From the NCBI GenBank assembly GCA_934202525.1, contig CAKPYB010000010.1:1-64000 (forward strand): a stretch of DNA of 64,000 bases, in the 5' to 3' direction. The notes beneath the pieces are model-generated. The model was not told the DNA's origin, did no database searches, and saw only the letters and a list, made by a program, of their open reading frames with translations. This document shows, in pieces, positions 27,215-34,489 of the stretch. The translations under genes and the position numbers were made by a program. Every line of letters starts with the position of its first letter. Positions within the stretch are counted from its first letter, which is position 1. This DNA comes from an uncultured Prevotella sp. GTDB taxonomy: Bacteria > Bacteroidota > Bacteroidia > Bacteroidales > Bacteroidaceae.

Positions 27215-28162
27215 ATGAAACAGTTTTACAAGTATTCTTTAGCGGCTGCGTTTGCTGCAGCTATGATGTGTACACCAATGTCAACTTTTGCCCAGGAGCA
27301 AGAGGATGCTACCATGGCAACCTTCGAGGACTTGAACCTTGGTGCCAATGCTTACTGGTGTGGCCCTGCTGACAATGCAGTAGAGGTAGATGGTGCTTAT
27401 GGCAGTAAAGCTATGTTGGGTAGCTTCAAGAGTGGCGCCTACGAGTTTGTTAACTCTAATGTACCAGCTTGGGGATCTTGGTCTGGTTGCGCTTACAGCA
27501 GCATGACTTCCACAGCATTTGCTAATTATGCTACTGACCAGTGGAATTCTGCTGTAGGTCATGGCGCAGAGAATTCTGCCACATATGGTGTCATCTATGG
27601 CAGCAGCACTCCTAACGACCAAATGGAGATTATCAAGGTGGCAGATGCTCCTGAGGGTAGAGTAATCAAGGGCATGGATATCACCAACTCTGCTTGGGCA
27701 GTGGAATGTGTAAAGAATGGCAATGGTGTTGCTAAAAAGTTTGCACAGGGCGATTGGTTTAAGGTAACTTTCACCGGTATCAAGGCAGACAAGTCTACAG
27801 CTAAAGTTGATTATTACCTCGCTGATTATCGTTCTGAGAACGAGGCAGACTGGAAGGTATTGACCGACTGGGACTGGATCGACCTTTCTTCACTTGGCAA
27901 GGTCGTATCCCTGAATGTTAGCTTCGATGGTTCTGATACTGGTGATTATGGCTTGAATACCTCTACTTACGTTTGCATCGACAATGTTGGTTGTGCTAAG
28001 AACGTTAATACTGGTATTGCTCATATTGGCAGTAACAATATGGTTGAGGTTTACGAGGTGGCTCGCTTTACTCTTGATGGCAAGCGTATCTCTGCTCCTC
28101 AGAAGGGTATCAATATCGTTCGCATGAGCGATGGTACAACTCGCAAGGTGGTAGTAAAATAA
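27215..28162 (+). CDS. BtuH-like DUF4465 surface protein
   Basis: 315-residue secreted protein, last gene of the B12 operon. A signal peptide ends near residue 26 (STFAQ); no lipobox is clear. The body (about 35-265) carries DUF4465-like features: TFEDLNLGANAYWCG, a Gly/Trp-rich WGSWSGCAYSSM segment, MEIIKV and VCIDNVG near the end. DUF4465 proteins such as BtuH bind B12 at the cell surface. The end (GKRISAPQKGINIVRM followed by SDGTTRKVVVK) looks like a C-terminal sorting domain, an alternative route to the surface. It lies 15 bp after the fusion gene. Confidence 0.82.
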   Translation: MKQFYKYSLAAAFAAAMMCTPMSTFAQEQEDATMATFEDLNLGANAYWCGPADNAVEVDGAYGSKAMLGSFKSGAYEFVNSNVPAWGSWSGCAYSSMTSTAFANYATDQWNSAVGHGAENSATYGVIYGSSTPNDQMEIIKVADAPEGRVIKGMDITNSAWAVECVKNGNGVAKKFAQGDWFKVTFTGIKADKSTAKVDYYLADYRSENEADWKVLTDWDWIDLSSLGKVVSLNVSFDGSDTGDYGLNTSTYVCIDNVGCAKNVNTGIAHIGSNNMVEVYEVARFTLDGKRISAPQKGINIVRMSDGTTRKVVVK

Positions 28163-28199
28163 TTCCGCTTTTTGTTGATAAGCGAAATATCAGAAATAC

Positions 28200-28232
28200 A
28201 AAAGCCCAGAGCAATATTGCCCTGGGCTTTTT
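28200..28232. terminator. Bidirectional terminator, B12 operon and ettA
   Basis: AAAAGCCCAG pairs with CTGGGCTTTT (28200-28209 with 28222-28231), flanked by A- and T-runs, between two convergent genes. Confidence 0.88.
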
Positions 28233-28254
28233 GTTCTTTATCTTTTTTGAAGTT

Positions 28255-29952
28255 TTATTCCTCCATCAACTTGCGGTAGCGGCCCTTCTTGATTTCTGTA
28301 TCGCCAAGACGGCGGGCCTTGTTGATTTCATACTCAGAATAGCTGCCCTCGAAGAAGAAGACCTCACCATTACCCTCGAAGGCAAGAATGTGGGTGCAGA
28401 TTCGGTCGAGGAACCAGCGGTCGTGGCTGATAACCACCGCACAACCGGCGAATGCCTCCAAACCTTCCTCCAATGCACGCAGCGTGTTCACGTCGATATC
28501 ATTGGTTGGCTCATCGAGGAGCAGTACGTTTCCCTCCTGCTTCAATGCCAATGCCAACTGCAGACGGTTGCGCTCACCACCCGAGAGAACACTGCAGAGC
28601 TTGCTCTGGTCGGTGCCCGAGAAGTTGAAGCGGCTGATGTAAGCACGTGCATTCACATCTCTGCCACCCAGACGCAAGGTCTCGTTGCCCTGGGAAATCA
28701 CCTCGTAAACAGTCTTCTGAGGGTCGATGTCCTTGTGCTGCTGGTCAACATAAGCCAGCTTCACGGTCTCACCCACCTCGAATGTACCGCCGTCAGCCTG
28801 CTCCAAGCCCATGATGAGGCGGAAGAGGGTAGTCTTGCCGGCTCCGTTAGGACCGATCACACCTACGATGCCGTTAGGAGGAAGCATGAAGTTGAGGTCG
28901 TTGAAGAGAACCTTCTCGCCGAACGCCTTCTTTACATGCTGAGCCTCGATCACCTTGTTGCCCAGACGAGGACCGTTAGGGATGAAGATTTCCAGCTTCT
29001 CCTCGCGCTCCTTCTGCTCCTGGTTGAGCATCTGCTCGTAAGAGTTCAGACGAGCCTTACCCTTAGCCTGACGGGCCTTAGGTGCCATGCGAACCCATTC
29101 CAACTCACGCTCCAATGTCTTGCGGCGCTTAGAGGCAGTCTTCTCCTCCTGAATCATTCGCTTGGTCTTCTGGTCGAGCCATGAAGAGTAGTTGCCCTTC
29201 CATGGAATACCCTCGCCACGGTCCAACTCCAGAATCCACTCGCTCACGTCGTCGAGGAAGTAGCGGTCGTGGGTTACGGCGATAACGGTTCCCTCATACT
29301 GCTGCAAGTGCTGCTCCAGCCAGTCGATGCTCTCAGCATCCAGGTGGTTGGTAGGCTCATCAAGCAGGAGTACATCCGGCTTCTGCAGGAGCAGGCGGCA
29401 GAGAGCCACACGGCGACGCTCACCACCCGAGAGATTGGTTACAGGCCAATCGCCAGGAGGACAGTGTAGGGCAGCCATCGCACGTTCCAGCTTGGAGTCG
29501 ATGTTCCAGGCATCGGTAGCATCGATGATATCCTGCACCTCAGCCTGACGCTGCATCAGCTTGTCCATCTTATCAGGGTCTCCGTAGTATTCTTCGAGAC
29601 CGAACTTATTGTTGATGTCCTCGTATTCAGCGAGTGCATCATAGATTTTCTGCACACCCTCCATCACGTTTTCCTTCACGGTCTTGTTCTCGTCGAGCGG
29701 AGGATCCTGAGGCAAGTAGCCCACAGAGTAGCCTGGGCTCCAAACCACCTCACCCTGGGTAGGTTGCTCAAGTCCTGCGATGATTTTCATCAACGTAGAT
29801 TTACCGGCACCGTTCAAACCGATGATACCGATTTTTGCTCCGTAGAAGAACGATAGGTAGATGTTCTTCAGAATCTGTTTCTGGTTTTGTGGGATAATCT
29901 TAGATACGCCCACCATAGAGAAGATAATCTTCTTGTCGTCAACTGTTGCCAT
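28255..29952 (-). CDS. ettA: Energy-dependent translational throttle protein EttA (ABC-F)
   Basis: 565-residue soluble ABC-F ATPase that binds the ribosomal E site and gates early elongation according to ATP/ADP. Two ABC cassettes show Walker A GLNGAGKST and GPNGAGKTT, signatures NLSGGERRRVALCRLL and VLSGGERNRLQLALAL, and Walker B LLLDEPTNHLDAES and LLLDEPTNDIDVNT. The length and the arm inserts fit EttA rather than Uup or resistance ABC-F proteins. The N-terminus MATVDDKKIIFSMVGVSKI is typical of the family. Highly conserved in the phylum. Confidence 0.96.
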   Translation of the reverse strand: MATVDDKKIIFSMVGVSKIIPQNQKQILKNIYLSFFYGAKIGIIGLNGAGKSTLMKIIAGLEQPTQGEVVWSPGYSVGYLPQDPPLDENKTVKENVMEGVQKIYDALAEYEDINNKFGLEEYYGDPDKMDKLMQRQAEVQDIIDATDAWNIDSKLERAMAALHCPPGDWPVTNLSGGERRRVALCRLLLQKPDVLLLDEPTNHLDAESIDWLEQHLQQYEGTVIAVTHDRYFLDDVSEWILELDRGEGIPWKGNYSSWLDQKTKRMIQEEKTASKRRKTLERELEWVRMAPKARQAKGKARLNSYEQMLNQEQKEREEKLEIFIPNGPRLGNKVIEAQHVKKAFGEKVLFNDLNFMLPPNGIVGVIGPNGAGKTTLFRLIMGLEQADGGTFEVGETVKLAYVDQQHKDIDPQKTVYEVISQGNETLRLGGRDVNARAYISRFNFSGTDQSKLCSVLSGGERNRLQLALALKQEGNVLLLDEPTNDIDVNTLRALEEGLEAFAGCAVVISHDRWFLDRICTHILAFEGNGEVFFFEGSYSEYEINKARRLGDTEIKKGRYRKLMEE

Positions 29953-29991
29953 ATATATAAATTAATGTGTATTTGTGAATTTATAGAATTT

Positions 29992-30096
29992 CTATTTGTC
30001 TCCATATTCATCGAAACTTTTGGTCTTGGGGTTGCCAAGAATGTCGATGACTTCCTGTTTGGTCATACCACGAGTCTTGAAACTTGTCAGCCCATT
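29992..30096 (-). pseudogene. Relic of a BamE-like/DUF4476 gene, in frame after the TlpA-like stop
   Basis: The minus strand reads TRGMTKQEVIDILGNPK then KSFDEYGDK and a stop, matching ERGMTKQEVIAILGEPK then TSFDMYGDK in the intact gene at 32679-33368. The fragment has no start codon and begins immediately after the TAG of the TlpA-TonB gene in the same frame. It is probably the leftover of a deleted paralogue. Confidence 0.75.
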
Positions 30097-31017
30097 CTAA
30101 TGTAGTCTGAATACAATGGGAACGGTATAGCGTACGCGTGTAGCCTCGCCCCTTATTTTGCCGGGTGTCCATTTCCCCAATGTGCTCACAACACGGATGC
30201 CTTCCTGTTCGAAGAGAGTGCGAATTTCTGAGCGGACTTGGGTTTGCTCAGCTCCTGACAGCTTGTTGAATTCTTTGCCGTTAGGGTTGTCTAACACCTG
30301 GTAACTTTTTATTCCGACATCAGAGACGTTTCCATCTTTCTCGACGATAAATTCCACTTTTACTTTGGCCGCGGCTTTATACTTTTGGCACAACTTTGGA
30401 AACTTGGTATTGACGGCTAGTTGCTTCATCAAGAGCGCCTTTCCACCAGGGTAGTGGGGCATCTCTATAAAGGCTGTTAGCTTACCTAAATTGTCGAGCG
30501 AGTCCAGCTTCTGCATCATTTCCTCGGCATTGACGGTAGAGAAGTATACTTTTCCCTCAGGGTCGATGAGGTAGGAGGTTGGAATCCATGAGATGTGGTA
30601 ATCCTTGGAAATCTGAGTTTCCTTCCATTTCTTTCCCTCGCAGTATTGCATCCACTGGTCGTAGTGGTTGCTGCTGAGATATTTGTTCATCTTTTCCTTG
30701 TCGGTATCGAATGAAACCCCGACGAGCTGTATCTTCGTGAGATATTTTTTTGATATTTCTTTTACCTTTGGCATGTCCTTGCGACAGTCTGGACACCATG
30801 AAGCCCAGAAGTCGAGTACAGTCCATACGCCTGGTACCACCTTGCCGTCTGCATCGGTCTTGGTCTTCCAATCGGACAGACGGAATATTTTCTCGCCTGT
30901 CTTGTCATTGGTGATTTGGAAGTCAGGTGCCTCTGTGCCAACTGGTAGCAACTCTGTGGTTGTTTGTGCTCTGCCGACAACAGCTGTTGCCAAGAGCAAA
31001 AATAATGTAATCTTCAT
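30097..31017 (-). CDS. TlpA-like thioredoxin fused to a TonB C-terminal-like domain
   Basis: 306-residue secreted protein. A signal peptide ends near residue 18 (VGRAQ). A TlpA/ResA-like thioredoxin domain (about 24-175) has WASWCPDC (Cys75, Cys78) and the cis-Pro loop WIPTSYLID. The C-terminal part (about 185-306: LMKQLAVNTKFPKLC, VKVEFIVEKDGNVSDVGI, ATRVRYTVPIVFRL) resembles the TonB C-terminal domain found as a repeat in Bacteroidetes envelope proteins. It likely works in the periplasm in redox chemistry of cysteine proteins. An orphan gene fragment continues in frame past its stop. Confidence 0.85.
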   Translation of the reverse strand: MKITLFLLLATAVVGRAQTTTELLPVGTEAPDFQITNDKTGEKIFRLSDWKTKTDADGKVVPGVWTVLDFWASWCPDCRKDMPKVKEISKKYLTKIQLVGVSFDTDKEKMNKYLSSNHYDQWMQYCEGKKWKETQISKDYHISWIPTSYLIDPEGKVYFSTVNAEEMMQKLDSLDNLGKLTAFIEMPHYPGGKALLMKQLAVNTKFPKLCQKYKAAAKVKVEFIVEKDGNVSDVGIKSYQVLDNPNGKEFNKLSGAEQTQVRSEIRTLFEQEGIRVVSTLGKWTPGKIRGEATRVRYTVPIVFRLH

Positions 31018-31074
31018 ATCTTTTGTCGTTTAAAAAAGGTGAATCATGTATATTGATGCGAACATCATTCGTGG

Positions 31075-31106
31075 CAAAGATACGCTTTTTTTCTTGAATT
31101 ACCAAA
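31075..31106 (-). promoter_or_regulatory. Promoter of the TlpA-like gene
   Basis: Minus-strand -7 box TATCTTTG (31075-31082) with TTTG at 31103-31106, 20 bp upstream; start codon at 31017. Confidence 0.65.
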
Positions 31107-31143
31107 GAAAAAAGATGTTTTCGTAATAAAATCAAGAGATTTA

Positions 31144-31175
31144 TTTTGTATTGTCTTCGAATTATATTATCTTTG
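31144..31175 (+). promoter_or_regulatory. Promoter of the MgtC/SapB gene
   Basis: TTTTG (31144-31148), 19 bp, TATCTTTG (31168-31175) continuing into CAAGC; start codon at 31204. Confidence 0.7.
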
Positions 31176-31203
31176 CAAGCAAACTTTAAAAGAAAGGAAT
31201 AAT

Positions 31204-31857
31204 ATGGATGCAACCTATATAGACCTGACTGTTCGCCTATCTCTGGCTCTCATTTTGGGAGGAGCGATAGGTATCGAAAGAGAATACCGTGCCAAGGAAG
31301 CGGGTTTCCGCACTCACTTCCTTGTAGCCCTGGGTAGTGCCCTTTTCTGTGTAGTTTCCCAGTATGGATTCGGCTTTGATCTGAAGGATTCCTCGCGTGT
31401 GGCCGCTCAGGTGGTTTCGGGCATCGGATTCCTGGGTGCCGGTACCATCATCTTCCAGAAGAATGTGGTCCGAGGCTTGACTACGGCTGCTGGCTTATGG
31501 GTGACGGCAGCTATCGGATTGGCTTGCGGAACGGGCATGTATGTGGCTGCAGCTATTACTACGGTAATGGTGTTGCTGGGACTGGAGGTGTTGAATTATC
31601 TGATACCGCAGTTGGGAACCACTACCATCGAACTGAATTTCTCTGCCCCGTCAAGGGACAGCGTGAAGGAATTCATCAGTAAAATCAAGCAGAACGGTAT
31701 GGAAGTTCATTCTTATGAACTGAAAGAGCGAAGATTTTCTAAGGAAGAATTTGTGGAAGCGAGCATCGAAATAAAAGCTAAACGGGGTTTCCATACGCTG
31801 GAGATTCTGGATTATATGAATGATTTCTCGGACGTCACGATTTCGACGATTAAATAG
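31204..31857 (+). CDS. MgtC/SapB family membrane protein
   Basis: 217-residue inner-membrane protein with four or five hydrophobic segments in the first 140 residues and family motifs LILGGAIGIEREYR, GFRTHFLVALGSALF, VSGIGFLGAGTII and GLTTAAGLWVTAAIGLACG. The C-terminal 75 residues are a soluble ACT-like domain. MgtC proteins help survival at low magnesium and inhibit the F-ATPase in some pathogens; SapB-type relatives in commensals are less studied. It is a single gene with its own promoter and terminator. Confidence 0.93.
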   Translation: MDATYIDLTVRLSLALILGGAIGIEREYRAKEAGFRTHFLVALGSALFCVVSQYGFGFDLKDSSRVAAQVVSGIGFLGAGTIIFQKNVVRGLTTAAGLWVTAAIGLACGTGMYVAAAITTVMVLLGLEVLNYLIPQLGTTTIELNFSAPSRDSVKEFISKIKQNGMEVHSYELKERRFSKEEFVEASIEIKAKRGFHTLEILDYMNDFSDVTISTIK

Positions 31858-31865
31858 AAAGAAAA

Positions 31866-31906
31866 GATAAAAAGGAGTTAAGACCATCATCTTAACTCCT
31901 TTTATC
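31866..31906. terminator. Bidirectional terminator, MgtC and methyltransferase genes
   Basis: A perfect 17-bp stem (GATAAAAGGAGTTAAGA pairs with its complement ending at 31906) with a CCATCA loop lies between convergent genes. Confidence 0.88.
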
Positions 31907-31915
31907 TTTATATGC

Positions 31916-32641
31916 TTAGAAAATCCTCGCCAGATAGTCGTAGTGTTCGCCTTCTGCCACGAGTTCACCATGCAACCCGCAGGTTTCGGCGATGGATTTG
32001 AGCAATGGGAAATCTACGTAGAGCCAGTCGAAACAGTCTCCCTTAATGTCTTTGTAAATCATCTGATAATCCACTTCACCATAGTAGGCACCATTCAGAT
32101 TGATGTCGAAACTTCCGTCTTCATTCTCGTAGATATATTTGAGGTCGGAGGAATCGATAAGAATCTGTCCGCCCTTGTTGAGCAAAGCCTTGAGACGGTT
32201 GAAGAGGGTAGGGAGATGTTCTATCTTTCCGGCGATACCCGTTCCGTTCATCAGAAGGAGGATGGTATCGAACCCTGTTTCCAGATGTTCATCGAAAAGA
32301 TTGATGCATTCCGCATCCTTTACTCCTCTCAGTTCCATCGCTTCGCAGCTCAGAGGAGAAATATCAATGGCTTTTACCTCTAAGCCCTTCTCCTGCAAGG
32401 CGAGCGTATGGCAGCCGCTGCCGGCTCCGATATCCAGCACCTTTCCTTTGGCAAGCTTTAGCGCCTTCTGTTCTAACATCGGCATTTCCTCAACTTTTCT
32501 GAAGAGATGTTTCACCGGCATCTCGTCTTCCTCGAACATAGAAGAGAGCACACGTAATCTTCCTGCTTTTCCCGATTTCTGATAATCAAGGATAGCGGCG
32601 CCCATCGGGTCTTTGTCTTTTGATAATATCTTTGTATTCAT
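31916..32641 (-). CDS. Class I SAM-dependent methyltransferase
   Basis: 241-residue soluble methyltransferase. Motif I is VLDIGAGSGCHTLAL (68-82), the acidic end of strand 2 is VKAIDISPLS, and motif II-like FDTILLLMNGTGIAG follows. It lacks signatures of any named family, so the substrate is unknown. The upstream DUF4476 gene on the same strand ends 37 bp away, but a promoter (32663-32693) overlaps that gap, so it can be expressed alone. Confidence 0.88.
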   Translation of the reverse strand: MNTKILSKDKDPMGAAILDYQKSGKAGRLRVLSSMFEEDEMPVKHLFRKVEEMPMLEQKALKLAKGKVLDIGAGSGCHTLALQEKGLEVKAIDISPLSCEAMELRGVKDAECINLFDEHLETGFDTILLLMNGTGIAGKIEHLPTLFNRLKALLNKGGQILIDSSDLKYIYENEDGSFDINLNGAYYGEVDYQMIYKDIKGDCFDWLYVDFPLLKSIAETCGLHGELVAEGEHYDYLARIF

Positions 32642-32662
32642 TTATTTTGCAATTTTTGAGTG

Positions 32663-32693
32663 CAAAATTAATGCTTTTTCATTGAATATGCAA
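32663..32693 (-). promoter_or_regulatory. Promoter of the methyltransferase gene
   Basis: Minus-strand -7 box TAATTTTG (32663-32670) and TTG at 32691-32693, 20 bp apart. The -33 element lies inside the end of the upstream gene. Confidence 0.65.
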
Positions 32694-33368
32694 GTTTTGA
32701 GAAGATATTCTGCTGCTTCTTAATATTTCTCCTACCTTTTGCTTTTCGCTGTCGAAGCTGAATTGCTGATAGATGATAGTGGCATTCTGCAAATCTACGA
32801 TATGAGGAGCCATCAGTCTGAGGGCTTTCAGCTTGCGGTCACCAAAAGTGAATATATTCATCATGCTGACGGCTTGGGCGCAGGAATAGTAACAGCCGAG
32901 GCTAGCCACTTCTATCAGGTCGAACTTGTTGTCATCAAAGCTTGCCTTCTTCACCTTATTATATAGTTTGGTGAAGGAAGCATCATCGAGACAATAGCCG
33001 TAATCCATTCTGCCATCTGGATCACATCTTCCATCGTAGAGGGGTGGTGTAGGATGTTGTGGCTGTACATTCGATGTCTGGTTGTTTGGTTCTATGATTC
33101 TTGTATCGTACTGCACAACCTTTCCGTTTCTGTCGAAGAAGACCGTGATGTACTTGGAATCTCCAAACAGATTATTATATTTGGCATATTCCCATTTGTC
33201 CCCATACATGTCGAAACTGGTGAGCTTAGGTTCTCCGAGAATGGCAATCACTTCCTGCTTGGTCATTCCCCGCTCCACGTTTCTTTTTCCCTTAGCCGAA
33301 GCCGAGAGGCATACGGCAAACATCAATATGGTTGTGGCGATGAGTGCCATCCAATCATTTCTTTTCAT
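32679..33368 (-). CDS. Secreted BamE-like/DUF4476 protein
   Basis: 229-residue protein with a signal peptide (cleavage near residue 25). Residues 31-75 (VERGMTKQEVIAILGEPK, FDMYGDKWEYAKYN, ITVFFDRNGKVVQY) resemble the SmpA/OmlA (BamE-like) fold. After a proline-rich linker, residues 125-225 (FTKLYNKVKKASFDDNKFDL, KLKALRLMAPHIVD) match DUF4476. An envelope role is likely; the function is unknown. A truncated copy of the N-terminal motif lies at 29992-30096. Confidence 0.82.
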   Translation of the reverse strand: MKRNDWMALIATTILMFAVCLSASAKGKRNVERGMTKQEVIAILGEPKLTSFDMYGDKWEYAKYNNLFGDSKYITVFFDRNGKVVQYDTRIIEPNNQTSNVQPQHPTPPLYDGRCDPDGRMDYGYCLDDASFTKLYNKVKKASFDDNKFDLIEVASLGCYYSCAQAVSMMNIFTFGDRKLKALRLMAPHIVDLQNATIIYQQFSFDSEKQKVGEILRSSRISSQNLHIQ

Positions 33369-33411
33369 AAGCGATACTGTTTTTATAAGTTATTATATTG
33401 TTTTATGGTTG

Positions 33412-33419
33412 CAAAAGTA
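33412..33419 (-). promoter_or_regulatory. -7 box of the DUF4476 gene
   Basis: Minus-strand TACTTTTG followed by CAACC, 43 bp upstream of the 33368 start codon. Confidence 0.55.
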
Positions 33420-33663
33420 CTATTTTCTTGCGAAAAGAAGCGAGATGAATTCCCTAAAGTAGAAAGGAAAATCCCTATTCCCGTTATTTGTCATTTGTTT
33501 CGCTTTTCGGGAATGGCTGTGATTATAAAAAGAGATTGTTATTTGCTGCTAAAGTCTAATATGGCTGAATAAACGCACCGAGACGACTGTGTAAGTAATG
33601 AAAGGCGTTTAATCAGGTTCAATGAACTGATATATTAAGTATAAGAAGCCTGTTCCCAGAAGA

Positions 33664-33725
33664 TTCCGACTGCAGTCAGCAGCTCTGCTGAGCCTAGTCA
33701 GCAGGTCTGCTGACTGCAGTCGGAA
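33664..33725. repeat. Nested inverted repeat (large palindrome with inner palindrome)
   Basis: A perfect 19-bp inverted repeat (33664-33682, TTCCGACTGCAGTCAGCAG, with 33707-33725) surrounds a 24-bp spacer that itself holds CTGCTGA/TCAGCAG (33685-33691 with 33698-33704). The word CTG(C)CGAGCCTAGT recurs just after it at 33730-33742. It lies in a 430-bp region without a gene. Confidence 0.85.
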
Positions 33726-33750
33726 GGTCTGCCGAGCCTAGTGGCAATAC

Positions 33751-33889
33751 TTTTTAGTTGTACGACAATACACTCTTTAGTTGTACGACTATATACCCTT
33801 TAGTTGTACGATTATATACCCTTTAGTTGTACAACTATACCCCTTTTAGTTGTACAACTATACATCTTTTGGTCGTATGACTACACACC
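33751..33889. repeat. Array of six palindromic 22-24 bp repeats
   Basis: Six direct copies of TTTAGTTGTAC(G/A)ACTATA-like units lie head to tail. The core TAGTTGTACAACTA is a perfect 14-bp palindrome in copies 4 and 5. The regular spacing near two helical turns is like iterons or an operator array. The array ends directly before the truncated AlbA_2-family reading frame. Confidence 0.88.
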
Positions 33890-33890
33890 A

Positions 33891-34460
33891 ACTTTTAGAT
33901 CGAACCATGAAGCGAATAAGTTTACGGCAAGACTTCTGCTCCATCATTTCCTCAGCAAGGAGAATATGGAGTGGTTGGCTCAATATGCTGAGTTTGGTTT
34001 GGGGAATGAACAGAAGCTGGCTCTTGTCTTTGTGAGAGAAGTGGGTGCGATAGATAATGCCACTTATCGTCAGTTGGATTCTTCGATTACTCATGCCCGT
34101 GCACGTTTGGAGATTCATAAGCTCTGCAATCTTGGATTTATCGAGAAGAAAGGGCAAGGTCGTAACACTTACTATATAAGAACCTCCAAGGTGGTATCCT
34201 TAGGGGAAAGGTTACGACCTCAAGTCGAAAGGTTACTACCTCTGGACGAAAGGTTACTACCTCTGGACGAAAAGATACCACCTCAGCATGGTACATTTGG
34301 CAAAAAGATACCACCTCAGCATGGTACATTTGGCAAAAAGATACCACCTCAGCATGGTACATTTGGCAAAAAGATACCACCTCAGCATGGTACATTTGGC
34401 GAAAAGATACCACCTCAGCATGGTACATTTGGCGAAGAGATAGATCGCTTTTACCGGTAA
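33891..34460 (+). pseudogene. 5'-truncated AlbA_2-family gene: C-terminal winged helix with expanded repeats
   Basis: The frame is open from 33804 but recognisable protein begins near 33897. LLLHHFLSKENMEWLAQYAE, LALVFVREVGAIDNATYRQL and LGFIEKKGQGRNTYYI match the C-terminal winged-helix part of AlbA_2/ATPase regulators. The AlbA_2 and GHKL-ATPase domains that should precede it are missing; the palindromic array stands in their place. The tail is low-complexity: three ERLLPLD-like heptads, five KKIPPQHGTFG units, then EEIDRFYR. It may still make a small DNA-binding protein from the Met at 33966. It converges on the AAA ATPase gene. Confidence 0.7.
34206..34433 (+). repeat. Coding tandem repeats, 3 x 21 bp and 5 x 33 bp
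   Basis: 34206-34268 holds three 21-bp units (GAAAGGTTACTACCTCTGGA-type) and 34269-34433 five near-identical 33-bp units encoding (K/E)KIPPQHGTFG. Both keep the frame. Near-identity of the 33-bp units points to recent expansion. Confidence 0.9.
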
Positions 34461-34489
34461 TCTTTATGCCATAACGTTCTGGATAATAG

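Noticed and set aside
28231..29184. 317-codon plus-strand open frame across ettA
   Set aside because: It is the antisense shadow of the highly conserved ettA gene and has no recognisable domain, promoter or separate evidence.
33751..33889. Possible CRISPR array
   Set aside because: Units are contiguous palindromes without unique spacers, and no cas genes are nearby.
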